This document shows, piece after piece, positions 34,328-44,200 of a stretch of DNA of 58,103 nt. The notes under the pieces were generated by a model, which saw only the letters and a program-made list of their open reading frames with translations, was not told the DNA's origin and searched no databases. This stretch comes from Thermoguttaceae bacterium (GTDB lineage Bacteria; Planctomycetota; Planctomycetia; Pirellulales; Thermoguttaceae). The stretch lies in the NCBI GenBank assembly GCA_017559825.1, contig JAFYQR010000230.1:1-58103 (forward strand), given 5' to 3'. The position numbers were made by a program, and so were the translations under genes. The number at the start of each line of letters is the position of its first letter. Position 1 is the stretch's first letter.

Positions 34328-35044
34328 ATGGAAATAAGTTTGCAAATTCAAAAGAAAAAAGCGGGCGAAAACGCGCTTGTCGTCGCGAACGGCGTCGCTT
34401 TTCCGTTTTGTTGGATTCCGCCCGGCGAATTTATGATGGGAAGTCCAAGAACCAAACACAAGGTCGTTTTAACCGACGGCTTTTGGTTGTTGGCGACCCA
34501 AGTAACGCAAAAGCAGTGGTTTAGCGTAACGGGCGAATCGCCGAGCCATTTCCAAGGCGAAAATCGTCCCGTCGAGTCGGTAAGTTGGTTCGATTGCCAA
34601 GAATACGTAAAACGCTTGAACGCCTTGGCGCCGCAAGGAACGCGTTTTTGTTTGCCGACCGAAGCCGAGTGGGAGTACGCGTGTCGAGCCGGAACGACCG
34701 GCGATTACGGCGGAACCGGCGACGTAGACGAAATGGGGTGGTACAACAAAGATTGGGATTGGGAGAGTATGCATACTCGCGACGTCGCGCAAAAAAAGCC
34801 CAACGCTTGGGGGCTGTACGATATGCACGGCAACGTCGACGAATGGTGTGAAGACCGATTCGGCAGGTATCCGAAGGAAACGGTCGTCAATCCGACGGGT
34901 TCGCTTAAAGCCCCCAACAGAACGACGCGGGGAGGTTCGTTTATATGCGGCGAAAACAACTTGCGTTCGTTTGCTCGCAGCGGCGCGCGTCCCGATTTTC
35001 GAGCCGAAATCGTCGGACTGCGACTTGCGATGAAATCGTTTTAA
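34328..35044 (+). CDS. SUMF1/formylglycine-generating-enzyme-fold protein
   Basis: A 238-residue single-domain protein of the FGE-sulfatase fold. It has the typical entry FCWIPPGEFMMGSP, then TQVTQKQW, the FCLPTEAEWEYACRAG block, LYDMHGNVDEWCED and RTTRGGSFICG. True formylglycine-generating enzymes need two Cys in the last motif to bind copper; here only the Cys of SFIC is seen and the partner is missing (ENNLRSFARSG), so sulfatase activation is unlikely. The start ATG at 34328 follows GGAGG. No signal peptide, so it is probably cytoplasmic. Stand-alone domains of this fold are common in planctomycetes and often act as binding or unknown modules. Confidence 0.9.
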   Translation: MEISLQIQKKKAGENALVVANGVAFPFCWIPPGEFMMGSPRTKHKVVLTDGFWLLATQVTQKQWFSVTGESPSHFQGENRPVESVSWFDCQEYVKRLNALAPQGTRFCLPTEAEWEYACRAGTTGDYGGTGDVDEMGWYNKDWDWESMHTRDVAQKKPNAWGLYDMHGNVDEWCEDRFGRYPKETVVNPTGSLKAPNRTTRGGSFICGENNLRSFARSGARPDFRAEIVGLRLAMKSF

Positions 35045-35229
35045 GTCGCGATTTTTAACCGTTTGGCGTCGCGTCGCGGCGCTTTGCGACAAGCGAAACG
35101 GCTCGCGTTGTGCGACGTCGCCGACGGGGCGAGCGCCGAGGAAAGGCGCTTCCGGCGAAAAAACGCTTGCCGACCGGGAGCGTTTGGCGGTTTTCTTGCC
35201 GTTTTTTTCCGCAAAATCGCGTTCGCCGC

Positions 35230-35258
35230 TTGGAATTTCGGCGCGAATCCTTTATAAT
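35230..35258 (+). promoter_or_regulatory. Promoter of the secreted 710-residue protein gene
   Basis: TTGGAA (35230-35235) and consensus TATAAT (35253-35258) are 17 bases apart, 85 bases before the start codon at 35343. Confidence 0.6.
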
Positions 35259-35342
35259 TGACGGAAAGTTCCCGACCGTCGGGCGCGGCGCTCTTCGCGT
35301 TCGGCGTCGGCGGTCGACTCCATTTGAACGAAAGTCGGATTG

Positions 35343-37475
35343 ATGAGACAAAAAAACGGTTTTTTACTCGGCGTCGTTAAGTCGTTGAGCGTCGCGGTTT
35401 GCGGCGTCGCGACGTTCGTCGCTTCGAGCGTTGTTTTCGCTTGGGACTCGAAAGATTTTGTCGTCGAAAAGGACGGCGTTTACTCGATTTGCTTGAAGAA
35501 CGCGGCGGGCGACGTCGCGCTTCGTTCCCCGGCGGAGGGGCTTTGGTCCGTCGCGACCGCTTGGGAAAACGGCGCGCCGTCCGGTTGGAAACATATTCAA
35601 GCCAAGGAGTTGCGAACGTTCGGCGCCGCGACGATTCTGACCGGCGAACTCGAACTCGACGGCGGCAAGCTCTCCGTCCGCGACGTTTACTCGCTCGAAA
35701 ACGGTCTCCTAAAGTGCGTTCGTCGCTTCGATTACGTCGGCGAGAAAGACTGGAACGACGCGACCCTTTCCGTCCGCTTCGAAGCGCTCGGCGAGCGGCT
35801 CCCGGCGTTCCTCCCGGGGATCGTCTATTACGGGAACCCGTCCGGCGCGAAAAACACCCCGAACGGCGTCGCGCGGTACTTCGCAAACCCCGGCGAATTC
35901 GCGATTTTCGAAGAACACCGCTATCCGGAACCGTTCGTTTGCCTTGAAAACGCCCCGGCGAAGACCGGCGTCGCGCTTTACACCCGTCCGACCCCGGCGC
36001 TCCGCGGTTCCGTGCAAGATCAATGGTGGTCGGCGGGCGTTCGCGCGACGGCGGAAGACGTGTCGGAACTCGTTCTGTACAGCGGGTTTATCGGTTACAA
36101 CGGCCAAAACTCCGTCGCGAAAGCGCTCCAAGCGCGCCCGATGGAATACCCGAAGGCGACCCTGCGCGTCATCCCGAAAACGACGATCGAAAAGACGTTT
36201 TACCTCGACGTTTGGGCGATCGAACGCGAAGGAACGGCGTTCCAAAAGCCGGTCGAAAAAGCGATCGAACTGTTCCAACCCTTTTACTGCGAAGACCTTC
36301 CGACGAACGAGTTCATCTTGAAGAGCAAGTTCGAGTTCGCGAAGTCGCGCTGGTTTGAGGGCGAGGTCGACGGCAAAAAGTTCGCCGGTTTCAATATGTA
36401 CCCGGACTTTATGAAGCCGCGCATCGTAACCGGTTGGTGCGGTCAAGCCGACTCCTTAGGCTTTGCGTTTCAAGAACTTGAAGACGTTTTGGTCGCGCTC
36501 TACCCGGAAGACGAACGCGACGCGAACCGCGCTTGGATTCGCGACGTCGTGCAACGTTCGCTCGACTTCCTTTCGACGTCGCCGGTAACCGAAGCCGGTT
36601 TCTCCGTTGAATTTGAGCCGTCGAACGCGACTTGGCGTAACGTCAGCGACCCGGTTTCGATGGGCCAATGCATGTACAACTTCGCGAAGGCGATCGAGTC
36701 GGCGCGCGAAAACAGAATTTACAATACGTCGCAATGGGAAACGTTCCTGAAAGCGGCCGCGCTCTCCGCCGCGAATCGCGTGTTGAAGGACGACTGGAAA
36801 CCGCGTTCGACCGCCGAAGGTTTTTACGTCGCGCCGCTAATTCTGTCTTATAAACTCTTTGGCGACGACGTTTACAAACAAGCCGCCGAGAAGGCCGCCG
36901 CGACGTTCGCCGACCGCCACCTCTCGATGCGCGAACCGTATTGGGGCGGAACGCTCGACGCGAAGTGCGAAGACAAAGAGGGCGCTTGGGCCGCGTTCCA
37001 AGGCTTTTTGACGATGTACGACGTGTTGGGCGAAGAAAAATATCTCGCGTGGGCCGAACACGCCGCCGACGTATGTATCAGTTATTTAATGGTTTGGGAC
37101 GTGCCGCTCCCGCCCGGTCGAATGAGCGACTTCCAATTCAAAACGCGCGGCTGGACGGTCGTTTCGGCGCAAAACCAACATATCGACGTGTACGGCGTCC
37201 TCTTCGCGCCGGAGATTAAACGCCTTGGAACTCTTTTGAACAAAACGAGTTACGAACGCGTCGCCGAGCCGATGTTCCGCAGTTGCGGGCAACTGATCGA
37301 CGTATTTGGCAGTCAAGGCGAGCAACTCCAACACACGAACTTCGCGCAACAGGGCGATATGTCGGACGTCTTGAAACTTCGCGGCGGGTACTCCGAAAGT
37401 TGGACCGTTTTTTGGATTACGACGCACTTCCTCAACGCCGCGGCTCGTTTCGAACAAGCGAAAAACGATAAATGA
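35343..37475 (+). CDS. Secreted protein with toroid (glycosidase-like) fold, function unknown
   Basis: A 710-residue exported protein. The N-terminus MRQKNGFLLGVVKSLS runs into a hydrophobic core and ends in a Sec-type cut near residue 33 (after VVFA). The first 300 residues look beta-rich; the rest has helical pairs with many Trp, Tyr and acidic residues (for example FLTMYDVLGEEKYLAWAEHAADV), as in six-hairpin (alpha/alpha) toroid glycosidases and lyases. I see no motif that names a family. The track opens one codon earlier at a TTG; the ATG at 35343 is preferred. The neighbouring exported metallophosphoesterase and promoter spacing suggest separate transcription. A role in degrading external polysaccharide is an inference. 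Confidence 0.75.
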   Translation: MRQKNGFLLGVVKSLSVAVCGVATFVASSVVFAWDSKDFVVEKDGVYSICLKNAAGDVALRSPAEGLWSVATAWENGAPSGWKHIQAKELRTFGAATILTGELELDGGKLSVRDVYSLENGLLKCVRRFDYVGEKDWNDATLSVRFEALGERLPAFLPGIVYYGNPSGAKNTPNGVARYFANPGEFAIFEEHRYPEPFVCLENAPAKTGVALYTRPTPALRGSVQDQWWSAGVRATAEDVSELVLYSGFIGYNGQNSVAKALQARPMEYPKATLRVIPKTTIEKTFYLDVWAIEREGTAFQKPVEKAIELFQPFYCEDLPTNEFILKSKFEFAKSRWFEGEVDGKKFAGFNMYPDFMKPRIVTGWCGQADSLGFAFQELEDVLVALYPEDERDANRAWIRDVVQRSLDFLSTSPVTEAGFSVEFEPSNATWRNVSDPVSMGQCMYNFAKAIESARENRIYNTSQWETFLKAAALSAANRVLKDDWKPRSTAEGFYVAPLILSYKLFGDDVYKQAAEKAAATFADRHLSMREPYWGGTLDAKCEDKEGAWAAFQGFLTMYDVLGEEKYLAWAEHAADVCISYLMVWDVPLPPGRMSDFQFKTRGWTVVSAQNQHIDVYGVLFAPEIKRLGTLLNKTSYERVAEPMFRSCGQLIDVFGSQGEQLQHTNFAQQGDMSDVLKLRGGYSESWTVFWITTHFLNAAARFEQAKNDK

Positions 37476-37562
37476 CAGTTAATAGCGAGTCGACGGGTTA
37501 AATTAGCGCAACCTGCTTTAAATTTAAGGTTGCGTTCTAAAAACGAACGACGGCGACGGCGA

Positions 37563-37591
37563 TTGACGTCGTGTCGTCGTTCGCGTAAAAT
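37563..37591 (+). promoter_or_regulatory. Promoter of the metallophosphoesterase gene
   Basis: TTGACG (37563-37568) and TAAAAT (37586-37591) are 17 bases apart; the start codon at 37620 is 28 bases further. Confidence 0.55.
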
Positions 37592-37619
37592 CGAAGGAAC
37601 GAAAGGGAAGGGAAAACGA

Positions 37620-38528
37620 ATGAAACGTTCGCTCGAACGACGGGAATTTTTGGGCGCGCTCGGCGCTCTCGGCGCGGCGGCGCTAACCGGCGAAACGCTT
37701 TTGAACGCCGCCGAAACCGTTGAAAACGTTGGCGTTCCGAAAAAAGTCGCGGCTCTTGCCGACGGAACGAAGCCGACGTTGACGGTCGCGCATTGTTGCG
37801 ATCCGCAGCTTGGGTTCGGCGCCGCGAAGGACGCGGAAGCGGCGTATCGGCAAGATTTGCGTCGTTTGGAAAAAGAAATCGAACTCGTGAACGCGGCGAA
37901 GCCCGACGTCGTCGTTTTCGCCGGCGACATGACGCATTTGGTCGAGGACGCCCCGCGTGATTGGCCGCGACTTTTGAAGAAAATCGAAGCCTCGCTTTTG
38001 ATCGCGCCCGGGAATCACGACGTCCCGGATCCGGTCAAAAAAGCCGCGCTCGACGCCTATTGCGCAATTTTTGGCGACGATAATAAGTCGTTAAATATCA
38101 ACGGTTGGAAGATAGTCGCGGCTAACTCGCAGCTCTGCCGCCCGACCGACGAAACGGCGGTTCGCGACGAACATACCGCTTGGTTCGAGGCGGAACTTCG
38201 CGACGCGGCGTCGAAGAAAACGCCGGTTATCGTCGCGACGCACGTCCCGCCGTTTGTGAAGTCGCTTAACGAAAAGGACGAGTATTTCAATTTTCCGAGC
38301 GCCCAACGAAAGGCGTATCTCGACTTTTGCGTCGATAACGGCGTAAAGTTCTATCTCGCGGGACATACGCATACGACGCTCGAAAGGGAATATCGAGGCG
38401 TTCCGATACTCAACGGCGAAACGACATCGTGTAATTTCGATAATCGTCCGTTTGGGTTTCGAATCCTAAAGATCGACGCCGCGTTAAATTACGAGTGGAA
38501 TTTCGTTCCGGTGGAAATCGACGGTTAA
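37620..38528 (+). CDS. Tat-exported calcineurin-like metallophosphoesterase
   Basis: A 302-residue protein. The Tat signal is ERREFLGALGALGAAAL (residues about 6-22). The metal-site motifs follow in order: DPQLG (first block, with Gln where many relatives have His), AGDMTH, PGNHDVPD, THVPPF and GHTHTT. It should hydrolyse a phosphomonoester or diester in the periplasm; the substrate is not evident. The start ATG at 37620 follows AAGGGAAGGG; the frame opens 90 bases earlier but that part is only Arg-rich. Planctomycete relatives often have the same Tat plus metallophosphoesterase architecture. The gene ends 13 bases from the convergent alkylation-repair gene, with no terminator visible between them. 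Confidence 0.92.
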   Translation: MKRSLERREFLGALGALGAAALTGETLLNAAETVENVGVPKKVAALADGTKPTLTVAHCCDPQLGFGAAKDAEAAYRQDLRRLEKEIELVNAAKPDVVVFAGDMTHLVEDAPRDWPRLLKKIEASLLIAPGNHDVPDPVKKAALDAYCAIFGDDNKSLNINGWKIVAANSQLCRPTDETAVRDEHTAWFEAELRDAASKKTPVIVATHVPPFVKSLNEKDEYFNFPSAQRKAYLDFCVDNGVKFYLAGHTHTTLEREYRGVPILNGETTSCNFDNRPFGFRILKIDAALNYEWNFVPVEIDG

Positions 38529-38541
38529 CGTTAATCGGCGT

Positions 38542-39387
38542 TTAAGCGTCGGAACGTCGAGCGCGGCGCGGGCGTTTGAGGCGGCGAATTTCAGCTTTCG
38601 TAGCTTCGTCGACGCGGCGCGACTCGACGATTTTTTGCAACGACTTATTGAACGTAAAGTCGTCGAAGTCGTTTTGCGCTAAGAAGTTAAGCGTCGCGTC
38701 GGGAAAACGGATAAACGCTTCGGCGACAAGCCAAGCGAGCGACATATCGACGTAATACTCGCCGAGACGCCGCGAAGCGACGAAGTTGGCGCGTTCGAAA
38801 ACGGCTTCGAGGCAAATCTTTTTGAGAAAATGATTTAGCGTCGCGACGACGGCGAAACGGACTTCGAACGGACACTTCGACGCGGCGCAAAAGTCGAGAA
38901 AATCCCAAAACTCGGAACGACGGTCTTTAGGAATTTTTAGCGAAGCGGAGAAGACGTCGCAAACCGCCCAGGAATCGATATAGGGGGTAAACGCGGCGAT
39001 CGCTGCAAGGCGAGCGTCGAAGTCGAGCTGGGTTTCGGCGACGACGAGTCCGACGGCGAGACGTTCTTCGTAACTTTTGAAAAGACATGTGTTGCGGTCG
39101 TCTTCGGTCGACGCGGTTTCTTGCGGCGCGTCCGAGGCTTTGGGGCGTTCGTCGCTCGAAGCGTCGGTAAAAACGGCGTTTAAAAATTCCGCGCCGCAGC
39201 TTCGAGCGATTTCTCGCGCTAAGGCGCGAATATTCGGGACGCGAACGCCGAGAACGCGGGCGGCGTCGGGCAGAAATTTGCTAACGAACGCTTGATATTG
39301 AGGTTCCGCAAGTTCTAGGAGTCGGCGGCGAAGTTCTTCGGTTGGGCGCTCTCGGTTAAAATAAAACGGCGTAACTTGCAAAGACAT
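38542..39387 (-). CDS. DNA alkylation repair protein (AlkD-like HEAT-repeat fold)
   Basis: A 281-residue helical protein of the DNA alkylation repair family. The sequence gives VLGVRVPNIRALAREI early on, then AAFTPYIDSWAVCDVF with the WxxCD stretch typical of the family, CPFEVRFAVVATLNHFL, and YYVDMSLAWLVAEAF. AlkD-type enzymes remove cationic alkylated bases without flipping them. An Asp/Ser/Thr-rich insert (residues about 75-98) is not usual. The start ATG at 39385-39387 has no clear ribosome site. The C-terminus is basic (RRLKRPRRARRSDA), which suits DNA contact. Some members are structural relatives without glycosylase activity, so enzyme function is likely but not sure. Confidence 0.85.
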   Translation of the reverse strand: MSLQVTPFYFNRERPTEELRRRLLELAEPQYQAFVSKFLPDAARVLGVRVPNIRALAREIARSCGAEFLNAVFTDASSDERPKASDAPQETASTEDDRNTCLFKSYEERLAVGLVVAETQLDFDARLAAIAAFTPYIDSWAVCDVFSASLKIPKDRRSEFWDFLDFCAASKCPFEVRFAVVATLNHFLKKICLEAVFERANFVASRRLGEYYVDMSLAWLVAEAFIRFPDATLNFLAQNDFDDFTFNKSLQKIVESRRVDEATKAEIRRLKRPRRARRSDA

Positions 39388-39472
39388 AACGATTTAAGCG
39401 CAAATTTGAACGGCGCGACGTCATTAAACGCGCAAAAAGGCGAGTTGAGGTAAACTGTTAAACGCTAACGAT

Positions 39473-41266
39473 TTATCGTCGCATAAGTCGTTCAAGTTCG
39501 TCGCGTTGAGCGGCGACGGGCGTCGAATCGACGCGCGAACGGCAAAGAACGATCGAGCCGCGGCAAACCTCGGGCGCCGCGAACTCCAACGTCGTTCGAC
39601 GACCGTCCGACGAGCCGATTTTCAACCAACGAAACCGCGACGAAGAACTGTTGTGGTAAGCGTTTGAAATTTCGTCGGTTGCGCCTTTTGCGTCGGAGAG
39701 CAAAACGTAAAGATCGCCGATCGGAAGCGGCGCGTTTTCAGGACGTCGGCAACGCCAAGCGCCGGAAAAATCGCGATCGAGCCAACCGACTTGGCGATAA
39801 ACGAAAGAAAATTTCGGCGTTTGCGCGTCGAGTTGCGCCGTGGTTTTGTCGACCGCGAGCCGATCTTTCGGAAGAAAATCGACTCGCGTTTTCGCTAAAC
39901 GTCGAAGCGCTTGCGTTTCAACGCGTTCCGTTTTGAAAACGTCGACTTTTTCGAGAGCGGAAACGTCCAACATGCGAAGCGTCGGAGCCAAACGCCTCGC
40001 AAAATAATAATCGCCGGCCGCGAGCGTCGCCGTCGTCGACCGCAACAACTCGAAACGAACGAGCGGATCGAGCGCCTCGCTCGTTTGCAAACGCGATAAA
40101 AACTTGCTCCAAGCGGCGTACCAGCGAGCGGCGTCTTCGGAACGCAGCGACTCGGGAATCGAACGCGCATCGTTGACAAGTTCTTGCAAAAATTGATGTT
40201 GCGTCGAAACGTTCGAAGCGGTTTCGGGCGCGGTCGCGGGGATTTCAACGACGGCGAGCGCGCCTTGCGCGTCGGCGACGAACGCGTTGCGACCGGGACG
40301 CGGTTGGCGTTTCAAATAGTAAATTTTATCGGGCGTCGCCGCGAAAGTCCAGTATTTCGTCGCGAGCTTTTCCTCTAACGCAAGGATAATTTTGCGTTGA
40401 ATTGCAACGCGATTTCGCGCCGCGAACCGCCATTCGTCGGTTCGGCGTTCGAGAATTTTAAATTCTCGCGGAACACCTTGATTGGCGGCGTGTCGCGCAA
40501 TAAAATCGAGCGCGATTTCGGCTGTTTCCGGCGCGACGTAAAAGCGTTCGAGTAGCCCGCCGCGTTTTTCGACGAACTCGTTCCAAGCGTCGAGCGTTCG
40601 CAGCGCGTCGAGCGACGTCGCGGCGCGTTCGAGTTCCGCTCGAAATTCGACGAAATCCGGGGAGGCGTTCGACGCGTCGAACGATTGGGAACGATTGTTT
40701 AAGTCGGGAGTCGCAAGCGTCGCGTCGTCGTTTTGCGATAAAAACGACGCAAAAAACGACTGAACGTCGTCGGCGTTAAGCGACGCGGCGTCAAGTTGCG
40801 CGAGCGCCGCGAAAAAACGGGCGTTTTCGACGAGACGGCCTCGAAATTTGTCGAGGCGTTCGCAAAGCGCCGCGGCGCGTTCGGCGGTTTCGCCCGGAGC
40901 CGCTTCCTCCGCGAAACGTCGAGCTTCCTCGGCGAGCTCGGCGACGCGCGCCGTTAATTGGTCGACGCGCTCGGAACCGATTTTTTGCGCTTCTTGAAAT
41001 TCAAATTCCAATCGATCGAGTTCGCGAGCGATTTCTTGCGACGCAAAATCTTGTTGAATCAAGGGTTGCGCTGTTTTTGCGAGACGGCGCGAAATCGTCG
41101 CGGGCGGTTCGGCGGCGGAGGAAAAAACGTTGAAAACGTCGCCGTCGAGGAACGCGATTATTCCGACGAACGGAAACGCCGTTGCCGCAAGTCGGCGCGC
41201 GACGAAACGTTTAAGTAAAACGGAACCAATTGGTTTCGTTGAGGTTAAGCGCGTTGAAAGGGACAT
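39473..41266 (-). CDS. Unknown exported protein with coiled coil
   Basis: I do not recognise this 597-residue protein. It starts with a basic region (KRFVARRLAA), then a hydrophobic stretch (TAFPFVGIIAFL) and SSAAEPPA, which looks like a signal peptide or membrane anchor. Residues about 75-150 are Glu/Ala/Arg-rich heptads, a probable coiled coil, followed by a mixed helical body and a beta-rich last third (KFSFVYRQVGWLDRDFSGAW and following). The start ATG at 41264-41266 follows GGAGA. It begins only 12 bases after the stop of the helicase-nuclease gene, so the two are co-transcribed; whether they share a job is unclear. No catalytic motif is visible. Confidence 0.75.
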   Translation of the reverse strand: MSLSTRLTSTKPIGSVLLKRFVARRLAATAFPFVGIIAFLDGDVFNVFSSAAEPPATISRRLAKTAQPLIQQDFASQEIARELDRLEFEFQEAQKIGSERVDQLTARVAELAEEARRFAEEAAPGETAERAAALCERLDKFRGRLVENARFFAALAQLDAASLNADDVQSFFASFLSQNDDATLATPDLNNRSQSFDASNASPDFVEFRAELERAATSLDALRTLDAWNEFVEKRGGLLERFYVAPETAEIALDFIARHAANQGVPREFKILERRTDEWRFAARNRVAIQRKIILALEEKLATKYWTFAATPDKIYYLKRQPRPGRNAFVADAQGALAVVEIPATAPETASNVSTQHQFLQELVNDARSIPESLRSEDAARWYAAWSKFLSRLQTSEALDPLVRFELLRSTTATLAAGDYYFARRLAPTLRMLDVSALEKVDVFKTERVETQALRRLAKTRVDFLPKDRLAVDKTTAQLDAQTPKFSFVYRQVGWLDRDFSGAWRCRRPENAPLPIGDLYVLLSDAKGATDEISNAYHNSSSSRFRWLKIGSSDGRRTTLEFAAPEVCRGSIVLCRSRVDSTPVAAQRDELERLMRR

Positions 41267-41278
41267 GCGAATCTCCGT

Positions 41279-44200
41279 TTATTCGTTGGAACGCCAAGAA
41301 GCGGAGGCGCCGAAAGACAAAGACGTCGATTCGACGGCGGCTGTTTCATAAAACGCTAATTGATCGAAAGTTGCGTTCGCCGTCGGGTCGAGCGCGAAGC
41401 CCTCGAAAACGAAGGCGAGACGCGACGAAACTCGTTCCGGCGGCAACGAATACCAACGAGCGACGACGGAACGGTAAGTTTCGAGTTGGCGGCGGTAAGC
41501 GACCAACGTTTCCTCCGTCGGAAGGTTTCGCGGCGCTGCGTCGACCGATGCAAACGGTTGCGGCGAAAGACGATCCGTTTTGAAGTCGATCACGTCGGCG
41601 CCGACGACGCGCTCGCCGTCGCGCAAAAGGACAAGGCGGTCGATCGAACCGCGCCAAAGTCGGCCGTCCGGCGCCAAAAAGGAGAAGGGACGCTCTCGGA
41701 AAACCTCCCAAGTCGGCTCCGCGATTTCGGGACGAAAGGCGACGGGCGACGACGCGGTTTCGGACGCGACGCAAGTCTTGTAACTTGAAAGACTTAATAG
41801 ACGTCGAACAAAGGGCGTCGCGCAAACTTCGGCAAAGCGTTCGAGCGTTCGACGAACGTCGGCGGCGTCGAAGGAAAGCGCTCGAAGTCTTTCGCGCAAA
41901 AGGTTTTCGCTCGGAACGCCGTCGACGTCGAGCCAGCGAACCGCCTCGAAACACGCGTGCAACGCCTTGCCGAGCGCAAACGAATCGGCGCGATTCCAGC
42001 GTCTCGTCGCGCGGCCGCCGGTCGGCGTTTCGCGTTGGAAGAGTAGACGGCGATTCGGGGAAAAATCGCTCGAAGCGTCGGCGGTAAATCGCGTTGAAAC
42101 GGAGGTTGCGTCGAAACGCGGCACGGGAAGGGCGAGCGGCTCGAAACGACGGCTCGATTTCGGTTTCGGCTCTTTCGGCGAGCGCGCTTCGTCGCTCGAC
42201 CAGTTTCTAACGCCCGATTCGAAAAGGATTTGCGCTTTGCCGTAAAAGGGCGAATCCTCCGGAAAAACGATGGCGTTCGGAGCGAGACCGGCGCGAAGAA
42301 TTGAAGCGAACGACGCTGTTTTGGTCGCGTTCGTCTTTTTCGGCGAAACGATCGCGATCAACGAGCGAACCGGGCGGGTAACCGCGACATAAAGTAGACA
42401 TAACGCCTCTTCAAATCGCTCGGTCAGCGCGTCGTCGAAAAGTTGACGAAACTCTTCCGGCAAAAGGTTTTGCACGTCTTGAGGAACGCTGCGAAGCGCC
42501 GTTTCTATCGGCGACGTCGGCGTTTTGCGACCGACGACGAACGACGAACGGAAACGATCGAGCGGCGCGTCGAGCTCCGGAAGGACGACGATATCGAACT
42601 CGAGCCCCTTCGACTTGTGAAGGCTCATCACGCGAAGCGTCGCGTCTGACGGCGACTCAACCTTGGTTTCGCGAGTCGCCTTGATAAAACGGTCGATTCG
42701 GACGTCGCTCTCGTTTTCTTGATACCTAAACGCCGATTCGACAAGCTTTTCGAGCCGTTCGCGATCGCGAGCGCCGCAAATCGGAAAGAGAACGTCGGCA
42801 AGCTCGGCGACAAAGCGTCCTAGACCGCGCGTCTCGATTCGCCGACGAATTTGCAACGAAACGCGGCGTCCCGTCGCCGTTTCGGCGTAATTTTGCGGCG
42901 TTACGTTAAAATATTCCGATAAGGGCTCGACGGTAGCCAAATGGTATTTCGCGACGAGATCTCCCGGGTGCGAAGCCAACGTAAGCGACGAAAGAACGGC
43001 GTTTACCGAAGGCGCGTCGGTTAGCGGGGCGCCGCCTTCTTCGCTGGCGTCGACGCCTTGTTTTTTTAGCGCGGCGATAAATTTGACGATCAGCTTGTTT
43101 GTGCGCGTCAAAACGCCGATCGTCGCGTTCGGAAATTGGCGGCGTAGGCGGACGACGCGGGCGACCGCGTAAGCGAGCGTCGCTTGTTTTTGGGTTATCG
43201 TTCCGACGCGGCGCTCCGACGGAAACGCGTCGAAATCGTCGTCCGTTTCGCCTTCAAACGCGTCGACAAGGCTTTCCGTCGTCGGCAAATTTTGCGCGTC
43301 GGCGGCGTTGGCAAAATCTTGAACGGCAAAGGGTTCGGTCTCGAGCCGACTTGTTTCGGTCGCGTCGATCGGCGGGGCGGCGAAGTCGGGAAGGACGCCG
43401 GAATCGTCGACGAGCGGGGCGACTTCCAGCGCGCAGTAACCGAGTTTCGACGCGTTCGACGGCGCCGTGTAGTGTTCGGAAAATCGGCGGCGCCAGTTTT
43501 CGACCGCTTTGATAATCGCGCGTTTTTTTCGAGCTTGCTGCGAACTTGGCGAAACGTCCGTATCGTATTGAAACAACGGGTTTTGCGTCAACGGAAGGAA
43601 GAGACGGTTCACCGTTTCGATCACCGTCGGGCAGCTGCGCCAGTTCAGCGTCAGCTCCGCCGTTTCGACGCCGGGAATCGCCGATTCGATTTCGTTGAAG
43701 ATTTCGGCGACGCCGCCGCGCCAGCCGTAAATCGCCTGTTTAACGTCGCCGACGCAAAAAAAGGAACCGCGCTCGGATACTGACGAGCGCGCCGAAGTCT
43801 CGGCGATTTCAACGGTTGCGTCGTTCGACTCGACGTCGTCGAGCGCGTCGAAAAGCGGCGTCGGTTTCGACGAAGACGCGGCGAGGCGTTTCGCGTTGTC
43901 GTCGCGTTCGACAATGGCTTCGGCAAAGGGTTTGAGAATCGTCCATTGTCCGAACGACGCGTCTTGAAACTCGTCGAGCAGAAGGTGCGACGTTTTGGCG
44001 TCGAGTCGGTAAACTATTTGACGGAAACGGTTTTCCCATTGCAATCGCGCTAAAATTCGCGTTAAATCGTCAAAACGAAACGCGTTTTCCTCAAACTTCG
44101 AACGCTGGAAAAAGCTGGAAATCGAGTTCAGCGCGATCCAAGTCGCCCGGGTTTGCGACGCGACGTCGGCGAGAACTTTCGCTTTCGCGAAGGCGGCCAA

